Below, piece after piece: positions 45,861 through 56,002 of a stretch of DNA of 64,000 bases (position 1 is the first letter of the stretch; the number at the start of each line of letters is the position of its first letter). A program made the position numbers and the translations under genes. The stretch comes from Gammaproteobacteria bacterium (GTDB lineage Bacteria; Pseudomonadota; Gammaproteobacteria; HTCC5015): NCBI GenBank assembly GCA_013817245.1, contig JACDDA010000004.1, positions 186,001 through 250,000 of the forward strand, written 5' to 3'. The notes beneath the pieces were generated by a model. It saw only the letters and a program-made list of their open reading frames with translations. It did no database searches and had not been told where the DNA came from.

Positions 45861-48155
45861 ATGGCACACACTATTCATAATCTGGGTTTTCCCCGAATTG
45901 GCGCGCAGCGCGAATTAAAAACCGCTTTAGAAAGTTACTGGCGCGGCAGTAGCGACGCAGCCGCTTTATATGAAACCGGCAAATCCTTACGCGAACGGCA
46001 TTGGCAACAGCAACAAACGGCCGGCTTACAGTTTGTGCCTACCGGCGATTTTGCTTGGTACGACCATATTGCAACGTGGGCAGCAACGCTGGGCGTCGTA
46101 TCGAATCGTTATCGACAAAATGAAAAAATCACGTTGAATAGTTTGTTTTTATTAGGCCGCGGTCGTGCTCCCTCCGGACAAGATACCGCGGCCGGGGAAA
46201 TGACCAAATGGTTTGATACCAACTATCACTACATCGTGCCCGAACTAAAAGCTGATTGCGTATTTAATATTGAATGGACGCAATGTTTAGATGAAACAGC
46301 GGCGGCGATTGCACAAGGTTTAAACGTTAAACCCGTTATTCCTGGGCCATTAACATTTTTATGGTTGAGTAAAGGTGAGTTTAACGGCGGCTGCGATGAT
46401 GAAAAATTATTGTTATTAGATAAATTATTATTAGCGTATGAAAAAATATTGCAGCAATTTGCACTGTTTGGCGTTAGCTGGGTACAAATAGATGAACCCA
46501 TTTTAGTTTTGGAGTTGCCACTATCATGGCAAACAGCGTTCGAGCGTGCGTATCATCGTTTGCAAAATAGCGCGGTGAAATTATTACTCACGACTTATTT
46601 TGGCGGATTGAATAATAATCTTATGTTGGCAACTCGTTTGCCGGTTGCAGGCTTACATATTGATTGCGTGCGCGCACCTGAGCAATTAAAACCCGTAGTC
46701 GATAATTTAGGGCCTTATAAAATTTTATCAGTCGGCATTATTGATGGCCGCAATATCTGGCGCACGAATTTAGCTCAAGCGTTTAATCTACTGCAACCGC
46801 TTAGTGAAAAATTAGGCGATCGTTTGTGGTTAGCGCCCTCTTGTTCTTTGCTACATGTCCCCGTTGATTTAGCGCAAGAAACAGAATTAGATACGCAATT
46901 GCATAGTTGGTTGAGTTTCGCTATCCAAAAATTAGATGAGTTAAATTTATTAAGCCGCGCATTAAGTGATGCGAATGTGCTCAATAGCGAAGAATGGCAA
47001 TCACATAATGCTGCAATGGTAGATAGACAACTATCGTCACGCACTTACAATCACGAACTGCGTGCACGCTTAGAAAATTTACCATCCTTGCAGCATGGTC
47101 GTTCATTACCTTATTCGCAAAGAATCAAGCAGCAGCAACAAAAATGGGCACTGCCATTATTTCCTACCACCACCATTGGTTCGTTTCCACAAACGGCTGA
47201 TATTCGTAAATGGCGCAAAGCCTATCGTGATGGTGATCTAGATGCAGTAAGTTATGAGCGTAATATAAAAGCCATTATCGCCGAGACCATTGCACTGCAA
47301 GAAGCCCTTGGGTTAGATGTATTGGTGCATGGCGAATCCGAACGAAATGATATGTCCGAATATTTTGGTGAACATTTAACCGGTATTGCAGTAAGTGAAT
47401 TTGGTTGGGTGCAAAGTTATGGTTCGCGCTGTGTTAAACCACCTATTATTTATGGCGACATTTTGCGTCCCGCTGCTATTACAGTGGAATGGAGTCATTA
47501 TGCGCAAACACAAACTCAATTGCCTGTTAAAGGTATGCTTACGGGGCCTGTCACTTTATTATGCTGGTCGTTTGTACGCGATGATCAATCACGCAAAAAT
47601 ACATGCCAACAATTAGCACTAGCATTGCGTGACGAAGTTGCGGATTTGCAAGCCGCCGGGATTGGCATTATACAAATTGATGAACCTGCGTTCCGTGAAG
47701 GTCAACCGTTAAACAGTCGCGACAAAGATGCGTATTATCAATGGGCCGTGAATTGTTTTCATATTACTACCGGCGTTGCTGACGACACTACACAAATTCA
47801 TACGCATATGTGTTATTCGGATTTTAATGACATCATGAAACCGATTGCACAATTAGATGCCGATGTGATTACACTGGAAACCGCGCGTTCACGTTTAGAA
47901 TTATTAGATGCTCAAGTGCTCGCTAATTATCCGAGTGATATAGGACCGGGCGTGTGGGACATCCACTCACCCATCGTTCCAAGCGTTGCAGAAATACAGA
48001 CATTGTTAGAACGTGCCGCCCAATTAATTCCCGTAGAACGTTTGTGGGTCAATCCAGACTGTGGATTAAAAACTCGTGGCTGGCCTGAAACTTTGGAATC
48101 ATTGCGCAATATGGTCACCGCTGCGCAATTGTTACGTAAACAGTATGCCGCTTAA
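45861..48155 (+). CDS. metE: cobalamin-independent methionine synthase MetE
   Basis: 764 residues, normal size. N-terminal domain starts HNLGFPRIGAQRELK; the catalytic C-terminal domain has FPTTTIGSFPQT, LVHGESERNDM, the zinc ligands in IHTHMCYSDF (His, Cys) and Cys in VNPDCGLKTRGW. It methylates homocysteine from 5-methyltetrahydropteroyl-polyglutamate. AAGGAA precedes the ATG. MetR-controlled. Confidence 0.97.
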   Translation: MAHTIHNLGFPRIGAQRELKTALESYWRGSSDAAALYETGKSLRERHWQQQQTAGLQFVPTGDFAWYDHIATWAATLGVVSNRYRQNEKITLNSLFLLGRGRAPSGQDTAAGEMTKWFDTNYHYIVPELKADCVFNIEWTQCLDETAAAIAQGLNVKPVIPGPLTFLWLSKGEFNGGCDDEKLLLLDKLLLAYEKILQQFALFGVSWVQIDEPILVLELPLSWQTAFERAYHRLQNSAVKLLLTTYFGGLNNNLMLATRLPVAGLHIDCVRAPEQLKPVVDNLGPYKILSVGIIDGRNIWRTNLAQAFNLLQPLSEKLGDRLWLAPSCSLLHVPVDLAQETELDTQLHSWLSFAIQKLDELNLLSRALSDANVLNSEEWQSHNAAMVDRQLSSRTYNHELRARLENLPSLQHGRSLPYSQRIKQQQQKWALPLFPTTTIGSFPQTADIRKWRKAYRDGDLDAVSYERNIKAIIAETIALQEALGLDVLVHGESERNDMSEYFGEHLTGIAVSEFGWVQSYGSRCVKPPIIYGDILRPAAITVEWSHYAQTQTQLPVKGMLTGPVTLLCWSFVRDDQSRKNTCQQLALALRDEVADLQAAGIGIIQIDEPAFREGQPLNSRDKDAYYQWAVNCFHITTGVADDTTQIHTHMCYSDFNDIMKPIAQLDADVITLETARSRLELLDAQVLANYPSDIGPGVWDIHSPIVPSVAEIQTLLERAAQLIPVERLWVNPDCGLKTRGWPETLESLRNMVTAAQLLRKQYAA

Positions 48156-48160
48156 AAACA

Positions 48161-48186
48161 AAGCGCCGGTTAAACCGGCGCTTTTT
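48161..48186 (+). terminator. intrinsic terminator of metE
   Basis: AAGCGCCGGT-TAA-ACCGGCGCTT, a 10-bp GC-rich stem followed by TTT, 5 nt after the metE stop. Confidence 0.93.
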
Positions 48187-48215
48187 GGCCCATACTTCGC
48201 CCACTCCAAAAAAGT

Positions 48216-48818
48216 TTAGGTCTGCGACAATAAATTGATAGCTTCCTGCGCATCTGCTTTAAGTGGATGTTCCGGATAATCTTTTAACATGCTTTTTAAA
48301 GTTTGTACGCCCGCCGTTCTATCACCGGCACCGCCTTGTGCTAACGCTTTGGCAAATAATGCATTCGCACGAAACTCACTAGCGGGATAATCTTTAATGA
48401 ATTTATCTAAGGCTTGCACGGCTTGTGGCAATTGACCTTGATCGACTAATTCTTGTGCCTTATTTAAATTTTCAATTTCAGTACGAAAATCTACATCGTT
48501 GGTTTTATCGCCTTTCCAATACGGTTGCAGCGCGCTATCCGTTGCTTCACTACCGCGCACACCGGCGGTGGCAATAACTTGTGATTGCGAGGAATAACCC
48601 GCATCAGCCTTGGGGCTCAAGGTGCGTAATTTGCTCCATAACTTCAACATGGCGCCATTAAACGTGCTGCTGCTTTGGGTTTGTTGAATTAAACCGGTAT
48701 CGGTTGCGGCCACCGCCACTGATGCCGTCAGTGGCGACGTTAATAATACGCTCGCCATAAGAGTGGTCAGCAATATCGCGTTTGAACGTGAAAATTTATT
48801 CCGTAGCGCTAAGGTCAT
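48216..48818 (-). CDS. exported helical-repeat (TPR-like) protein
   Basis: 200 residues. Sec signal peptide (hydrophobic 15-35, ending AVAA, or ASVAVAA). A linker of about 60 residues precedes two TPR-like repeats (about 112-198; AQELVDQGQLPQAVQALDKF and AGVQTLKSMLKDYPEHPLKADAQ, the YbgF/YfiO style). GGAG lies 6 nt before the ATG. It follows the giant NHL/TPR gene by about 96 bp on the same strand and probably works with it. Confidence 0.65.
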   Translation of the reverse strand: MTLALRNKFSRSNAILLTTLMASVLLTSPLTASVAVAATDTGLIQQTQSSSTFNGAMLKLWSKLRTLSPKADAGYSSQSQVIATAGVRGSEATDSALQPYWKGDKTNDVDFRTEIENLNKAQELVDQGQLPQAVQALDKFIKDYPASEFRANALFAKALAQGGAGDRTAGVQTLKSMLKDYPEHPLKADAQEAINLLSQT

Positions 48819-48914
48819 AATATTCTCCGAGTAATCACTTAATCTGTGAGTCAGTGTAACTAATCATTCCCAATATAAACTTGAGGTAGCTCGCATAACC
48901 TCAACTCAAAACAC

Positions 48915-51900
48915 TTAAATACCTAATAATTTGCCAAAAGAACTGTATTCCTTGGCCACTTGTTGATTGATTTTAGTCGCTGCACGGTACTTGTCACGTG
49001 CCGCACTCATATCACCTTGGCGATAAGCGCTTAAGGCTAAATTAAGCTTAATACCCCCATCGCTAGGATCGAGCTGTTCAGCTTGGCTATACGCTTCTAC
49101 GGCGCGTTCAAAATCTCCTTTTTGGTAGAAGATATTGCCGCGATTGTTATAAACCGCGCTACTGCCCGGATCACGCTCCAAAAGCTTGTCTAACGATTCG
49201 ATCGCTTTATCATATAAACCATACTTCGCGTAAATAATGCCCACCTGTAAGGCCGCAGTAGAATCCTTAGGATTATTAACCACCAGCATTTCAAAAGGTC
49301 GGACCAAACGTTCTAAACTTTTTTCCAATAACATTCTACGTTCACGTTCGAGTATGGCTTTTGCGCGTTCTGCTTCAGGCAATGCTTCCACATAATCGGT
49401 TTTGGCCAACGTCACTGGCTGATAGGTCTGCCATGCTTGTTTCAAAGGAATAATAGTTAACTGTTTTTTAGCGTCGAAATTTTTAAATTTCTTGGCACCT
49501 TCCGCCCATGACTCCGCAAAACTGGTGGCGACCATGGTGGTTTCTAACGGTATCCAAACTTGATTGTTATAAATAACCAACAAATCTTCGTCAGTGCTAA
49601 TCAAATCTCGATTAGCGGGCGCAACGCCGGTATTAAACATCATGAATACATGACCCGGCGCATCAAGGATGGCGGTTTCAATACCGAAATTTTCCAAGGA
49701 TGCGCTAAACAACACCGACAGATCATCACAATCGCCACTTTTTAATTTCAAACTTTCGCGCGGAAATTGTACGTAATCAATTTGCTCTTCTTTAACGCTG
49801 CTAAATGGATTATTCGGATCCACAACATAACGCAGTCCATGCGCATTGAATAAACCAAACACTGTCATCGAGGTAATTAAATTATCGTTTAAAGGACCAC
49901 GCGCTGGTTTGAACTCATTCACGCCGCGGCGCACAAAATCACGCAAGCTATCATCTTTAGGCGTCACGAATGATCCAACCATATTTAACTCTTTCCAAAC
50001 AATTGCATTTTTACCGTACAAGGTCATTGGTTGAGTAATGCTGACGCTATCATTTTGGCCGTCACGCACAAAACTCAATTTAACTTCGACTTGCACGCCG
50101 GTGTCTTCATCAATATCGAGCACTTTATTATTCAATGCCGCTTTGAGTGATACTTCTTGAATGCTGTTAGCCGCTAATTTCTCAACGGTTACGCTAGTCG
50201 GAAAATCCATATAGCCTTTAATCGTGAACGAAACTGTTAAATTACCAAAGTCAGTCGCACTAACATTACGTAACTTTACCGTGCCGACCGATTTGTCTGC
50301 GTACTGTTTATAGGCTGCAGAAAAAATAGGTTGTAAACGCAAATCTTCTAGCGCCACTTGCGGTGCATTGCTGCTAAATTCCAATGATTTTTTCTTGCCT
50401 GCATAGGCTGCGTCTAATAAAACTTTATTTTCACTGCTAGGATTATATTTAACCGCACTTTCTAATGCTGAAATCGATTCATTAAATAAACGTCGCGCAC
50501 CATATAATTTACCCAACGAAACATAAGCACGGTCATCGGTTTTATTAAGGCTACTGGCCTTTTCAAGATTTACCTTCGCTTCATCATATAAATTATTATC
50601 CAGATACAAATCGCCCAACATCAAATAGAGGCTGGCATTTTGTGGTTTTAAAATAATCGCTGATTTCAAATATTGAATTGCTTCACCTGTTTTGCCGCGT
50701 GCTCTCCCTACTTCGCCAGCTAAAACTAAAACATCGACATTTTTACCGTCTAACTTAATAGCCGCATTCGCAAAATCCGCCGCCGCATTTAATTTACCAA
50801 ACCCTAAAGCCGCCTGAGTAGCCGCTACTTGAGTTTTTGCATCAGCGGGATTCAAGCGCACTGCCGCACTTAAAGCATCGTAAGCAGATTCATATTCCTT
50901 AAGCGCTAAAGACAATAAACCCAGGCGTTGTTGTGCAGCAAAAGAAGCGGGATCGGCTTCTACCGCGCTGATTAATGCTTTGCGCGCATCGCTGTCTTTT
51001 TTCATGCCTACATAAGCATCAGCTAATGCTAACCATGCACCAACGTTAGAAGGTTTTTCACGCGTCGATTTACCTAAAGCAATCACCGCTTCGCCAAATC
51101 GGCCACCGTCTAATTCTATTAAACCCAGTAAATAATTACCTTCACTTGACGTTTCTGGTTCGCCGCCTAACTTAATGGCGATATTTTTTGCTTCCGCCAT
51201 TTTATTAAGCTTAACTAAACTACGCGCGATGCCGAGTTGTGCGTTTATATTGTCAGCGTTCAGCGTTAATGCTTTTTGAAATTTTTGCCGCGCTATTTCA
51301 TATTGAGCTAAATCTAACAAGGTTTCACCGGCTTGCGCCCACAAAGCAGCATCGTCGGGTGCAAGCTGCAATGCACTATCAAATTGCGCTAAGCCTTTAT
51401 CTTTAGCTCCCACTGCAATATAAGCTTCACCTAGTACAAAATTAATTTGCGCATTTTTAGGCGCAAGACGCAAACCCGACTCTAAACAATTAATAGCGCC
51501 AATTGCGTCACCAATTTTTAAACTCAATTTACCGCATTGCAAATAAGCATCTACATTGCCGGTCTGGCCTTTACCCTTAATTAAACCTTGAATCAACGCC
51601 ATCGCTTCAGCGTAATCTTTATTGGCGTAAAGTGCGTTCGCTTGCAGATTAATGCCTTCAATACGAAATTCTGGTGTTTCTGCCAAGCGCGCAAATTCTT
51701 GCACCGCCAAACCATACCGGCCTTGCGCTTGATAAGTTAAACCTAAATAGCGATGCGACTCGGGTTGATTTGGATTTGATTGCAAATCAGCAAATAAGAT
51801 TTTTTCAGCTGCTGCGAATTCACCTTTTGAATAGGCTTTATAAGCCCCTTGAAAAACATCTTCACGCGCAAAAGACAAAGGACCTTCAGTATCAAAACCA

Positions 51901-53935
51901 CTTACTGCTGCTACTTTATAAAAAGATAAGGCCGGTTCGCCCGTTTTATGCTGTACAACTAATTCAGTATCATCTGTTTCTTTAATTAAAGAATACTCGC
52001 CATCTTTATCCTCAGCACTATAGACACGGAACTTAGCCACATAACTACCTGCTGCACGCTGCCAATTTATTTTGGCTTTTTTAACACCACCTGCTACTTC
52101 TAAACCACCCACACGCGGCGGCACTTGCAAATAGTTATACGTAATAACACCTATACGTTTTTTATCACCTACGTCAAAAATACCGACGACAGTTTTGTTT
52201 GATAAGGATACCGATAACGCCACACCTTCTTGCAAACCGTTTTTAGTTTCGCTAATGGCGCCGAATTGAAATAATTTAGTAGGCCCACTATAAACATGCA
52301 CCGCCAAAGGATTGGCCGCTGTCTTCGCTAAGGCATATAAATTATTATCAGCATCAATTGCCAAATCAATAATTTCTTCGAAAGCCGCGGGCGATTTACT
52401 TTCACGCGCTTCACCAATTTCATATAAATAATCTAACTTGTTAGAGAATACGACAATTTTACCTTTACCATTATCCGCCACATAAATATTGCCGTTCATA
52501 TCAACAGCCACTGCAGCGGGTTCTATTAATATTGGTTTTTCTTTATTGTAAACAGCCGGTACCGCATTTAAGAACACGCCTTTTTTAGAAAAAATAGACA
52601 CGCGATGTGCGTCAGCTTCAGCTACATAAATTTTACGTTGTCGTAAATAAATATCACTAGCGCCGCCGAGCTGCCCTTCGCTGCTGCCACTTTCACCAAA
52701 TTCTGTTTTTAATTGTCCGGCCAAACTAAACACTGACACTTTTGCACTATGCAATACTGCGATATCTTCTTCATCAAAAGTAGCGTGTGTCGGTTTTTTA
52801 AATTTAGTGACCAGCACTTTTGTTTCTGCGCCTTGCGCATTTAAAACGCGCACTTGATTAGTACGGGTATTCAGACACAACACCGACAAATCATTCAATA
52901 ATAACCCTGAGGTACAATCCGCTACTACAAAATCAACCTTGCCCATGCTCGACAACCAAGCACGCGCCGGTGTTTCAACATTTGATTTACTGAGTTGATA
53001 AACATCTATTTTACGCAAATCATTATCAGCAACCGCCATGCGGTCATCTTTAATGGTTAAGGCTGATACTTCTTGATACTGACCGGGGCCATCGCCACGA
53101 CTACCAAAACTGAAAACAACTTTACCTTGCTCCCAATCCAGCTCAACGATTTTACCCGCAGCGCTATTCACAAAAAATAAACGACCCGCTGGATCAACCG
53201 TCAAGGCGGTGATCGATAATTTATCGTCGATTAATTTTTTTAAAGCTAGAGCATCATAACGTTTTAATAATTCGCCATTATCTTTGTAAACACTGATCCG
53301 TGGCGTCGTGCCGGATTCCAATACATAGACACGTTCGAGCAAATCCACGCCTACGTGTGTAGGTTTAGACAACAACTGCGTTTTATCAGCAACTTGATCG
53401 CCAATCGAATAGAGATACACACCACTGGTACTAAAAACCGAGACACGATCATTACCTGAGTCGGCAACATAAATGCGTTGATTAACAGAATAAGCAATGC
53501 CCTGCGGCGTGCTTAACATGCCAGGCGCCGCGCCTTTTTCCCCAAAAAGATGAATCTTATTGCCGGCCTTATCGAGTAACACGATACGTCGCTCACCCGC
53601 ATTAACTAAAACGCGCTGACCTTGATCAGTAATCGCTAAACCGCTGATTGCATTATTGGTAAATAATTTACCTACCCCCGCTAATGGGGTTGCCTGAATT
53701 TTGCCCGCATCTAACAACAACAGCGCGCCGGTTTTACTATCCGTCGCCCATAAACCTTTCCCATCCGCAGCAAAACTTAAATCAGTGATGAGCTGAATTT
53801 GCGGATTTTCTTTTGTGCCTTTATACGTTTCCAGCAATTCAACTTGCTGTTCAGCCAGTTCCGCCGCCTGCCCCCCCATACCGGCATTAATAACACTAGC
53901 ACCCCTAAGCCGCAGGCCACGTTTATCCGTTTCAT
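48915..53935 (-). CDS. giant NHL / TPR / transglutaminase-like envelope protein, signal peptide out of frame
   Basis: The open frame is 48915-53879 (1654 codons, starting MGGQAAEL), but a Sec signal peptide (MKRINVACGLGV, hydrophobic core, PVW) with GAGAG 8 nt upstream begins at ATG 53935 one base out of frame, meeting the body at a run of seven G (plus-strand 53871-53877). Eight G would fuse them as VWGGQAAEL. Domains: NHL-type propeller repeats (about 30-560), fibronectin-like (about 590-665), TPRs (about 675-1190), Ig-like (about 1210-1320), transglutaminase-like with Cys 1383 (KSGDCDD), His 1408 (APGHVF) and WIPLET near 1442, and C-terminal TPRs (1533-1654). Divergent from moxR-DUF58-tgpA. 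Confidence 0.8.
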
Positions 53936-54087
53936 CACTAATCTCTCACTAATAGGCTAAATTAAACTGTACAAATCATAACAAACTCGCCTTACAAGAG
54001 CATGTATGTGGCTTTTGTTTTTTACCTTTGAATCATCGACAATGGCGCCCTGTCGGATGATGGGTCGAAAAGCGAGGAAGCTCAGTA

Positions 54088-55038
54088 ATGAATGCGGTAA
54101 CAACGGAAAAATGGCAGCCTTTAATCGAAAGCGTGTTAGGTGATATCGACCGCATTGTCTTAGGCAAACGTCAAGAAATTCGCCTCTCTGTCGCCTGTTT
54201 ATTAGCCCAAGGGCATTTATTAATTGAAGATTTACCCGGCGTGGGTAAAACCACCTTGGCGCACACCTTGGCTAAAGTGTTGGGCTTAGACTTCCAGCGC
54301 GTGCAATTTACCGCCGACATGTTACCGGCGGATATTTTAGGCAGCAGCATTTATCATCGCGAACAAAATAAATTTTTATTCCGTGCCGGACCTATTTTTA
54401 CGCAATTGGTGTTAGCAGATGAAATCAATCGCGCTACACCGCGTACTCAAAGCGCTTTATTAGAAGCCATGGAAGAACGACAAGTATCCATCGAAGGTAG
54501 AACTCGACCTTTACCATCACCGTTTTTTGTAATCGCCACGCAAAATCCGCAAAATCAAATTGGCACCTTCCCTTTACCCGAATCTCAGTTAGATCGTTTT
54601 TTAATGCGGGTGGAATTAGGTTATCTAGACGATGCTTCTGAACGGCAATTGCTTAAAGAACAAGATCGACGCGTGTTATTAGAAAACGTCAAACCAAAAA
54701 TTAATGTCGAACAATTATTAAATTTACAATCTGCGGTACGTCAAGTACAGGTCAGCGATGCCTTGCTCGATTACGTGCAACGCTTATTAAATTACACGCG
54801 TCAATCAGGAAAATTTATTTACGGTCTTTCGCCGCGCGCAGGACTTGGCATTAAACACGCGGCGCAAGCATGGGCGTTATTGCAAGGTCGTGCGCATGTA
54901 TTACCCGCTGACGTTCAAATGATTTTACCCAATATTGCCGCGCATCGTTTGCGCACTGCACAACAAGGCGCGATTCATAGCCGCGATATTCAAACACTGC
55001 TGATTAATCACGTCGCGGTTGAGGCCGCGCATGGCTGA
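54088..55038 (+). CDS. MoxR-family AAA+ ATPase
   Basis: 316 residues. Walker A LPGVGKTTLAHTLA, Walker B LVLADEINRATPRTQSALLEAMEERQV (DEINRA), FFVIATQNPQNQIGTFPLPESQLDRF and the C-terminal lid. MoxR ATPases are chaperones that, with DUF58 proteins, help maturation of envelope complexes. GAGGA 9 nt before ATG. First gene of a three-gene operon. Confidence 0.93.
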   Translation: MNAVTTEKWQPLIESVLGDIDRIVLGKRQEIRLSVACLLAQGHLLIEDLPGVGKTTLAHTLAKVLGLDFQRVQFTADMLPADILGSSIYHREQNKFLFRAGPIFTQLVLADEINRATPRTQSALLEAMEERQVSIEGRTRPLPSPFFVIATQNPQNQIGTFPLPESQLDRFLMRVELGYLDDASERQLLKEQDRRVLLENVKPKINVEQLLNLQSAVRQVQVSDALLDYVQRLLNYTRQSGKFIYGLSPRAGLGIKHAAQAWALLQGRAHVLPADVQMILPNIAAHRLRTAQQGAIHSRDIQTLLINHVAVEAAHG

Positions 55039-56002
55039 TAACGCTTTGCAGCAAGCCATGGCGCGTAATTTAGCACGCCGCACGCCTAGTGATGAACATC
55101 ATGTTCAATTGTTATCCCGCAGTATTTATATATTACCGACGCGACATGGTTTATTGTGGGCACTGGTGTTGTTTGGCATGTTGCTATGCAGCATTAATTA
55201 CAGCATTAGTTTAGGTTATGTACTTACGTTTACATTAGCCAGTGCGGCCTTAGTCGCGATGGTATTTACTTATCGTAATTTATGGCAATTGCACATTAGC
55301 GCTTTACCTGCAGCACCCGTGTTTGCAGGCGACACAGTCGCTTTTCGCATGCAGATCCAAGCTCATCATTATTTTCCTCGATTTTTTTATATCGGCGCTG
55401 ATACTGATAAGCTCGACACTAACGAACAACTCGCTATCGTATTGCAAAACGCAGAACGTTATTTATGCACGCTCTCTTTTACTACAAAAAAACGTGGTTG
55501 GTTCGCGTTAGGTAAATTACGCTTACGCAGTTATTATCCATTAGGTTTATTTAATACGTGGGGCTGGGTTAATTTTAAAACGCGAATTTTAGTGTATCCA
55601 AAACCAAGAGATTTTGCTTTAAAGCCGCGCACTGCTAGCGACACTGCGGGTGATGATGAACAAGTGATTATCGGACAAGATGATTTTGCAGGTTTGCGGC
55701 GTTATCGCCCAGGCGATCATTTTTCCCAAATTGCGTGGCGCACCTTAGCAAAAGACCAAGAATTAAGCACCAAAGCTTTCCAATCACCTGCTGCGCAAGA
55801 AATATGGCTGGATTGGACAGCACTTGAAAAATTAAATCACGAAGATAAATTATCGCAACTTTGTTATTGGATTAATTATTATCAAGGAGCAGGCATTCAA
55901 TACGGTTTGCGTTTACCTGAGCAACTTATTTTGCCCGCGTGCAATGACGCGCACCATCGACGTTGCTTAGAAATATTAGCGCTCTATCCTCATGTCACCT
56001 AA
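55031..56002 (+). CDS. DUF58-domain membrane protein
   Basis: 323 residues from ATG 55031, which overlaps the moxR stop by 8 nt; the start four codons earlier lies inside moxR. Two adjacent hydrophobic helices (about 37-80) and a cytoplasmic DUF58 part with FAGLRRYRPGDHFSQIAWRTLAK (RRYRPGD-x-WR). DUF58 is the usual partner of MoxR. It is overlapped by the tgpA start (11 nt). Confidence 0.9.
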   Translation: MADNALQQAMARNLARRTPSDEHHVQLLSRSIYILPTRHGLLWALVLFGMLLCSINYSISLGYVLTFTLASAALVAMVFTYRNLWQLHISALPAAPVFAGDTVAFRMQIQAHHYFPRFFYIGADTDKLDTNEQLAIVLQNAERYLCTLSFTTKKRGWFALGKLRLRSYYPLGLFNTWGWVNFKTRILVYPKPRDFALKPRTASDTAGDDEQVIIGQDDFAGLRRYRPGDHFSQIAWRTLAKDQELSTKAFQSPAAQEIWLDWTALEKLNHEDKLSQLCYWINYYQGAGIQYGLRLPEQLILPACNDAHHRRCLEILALYPHVT

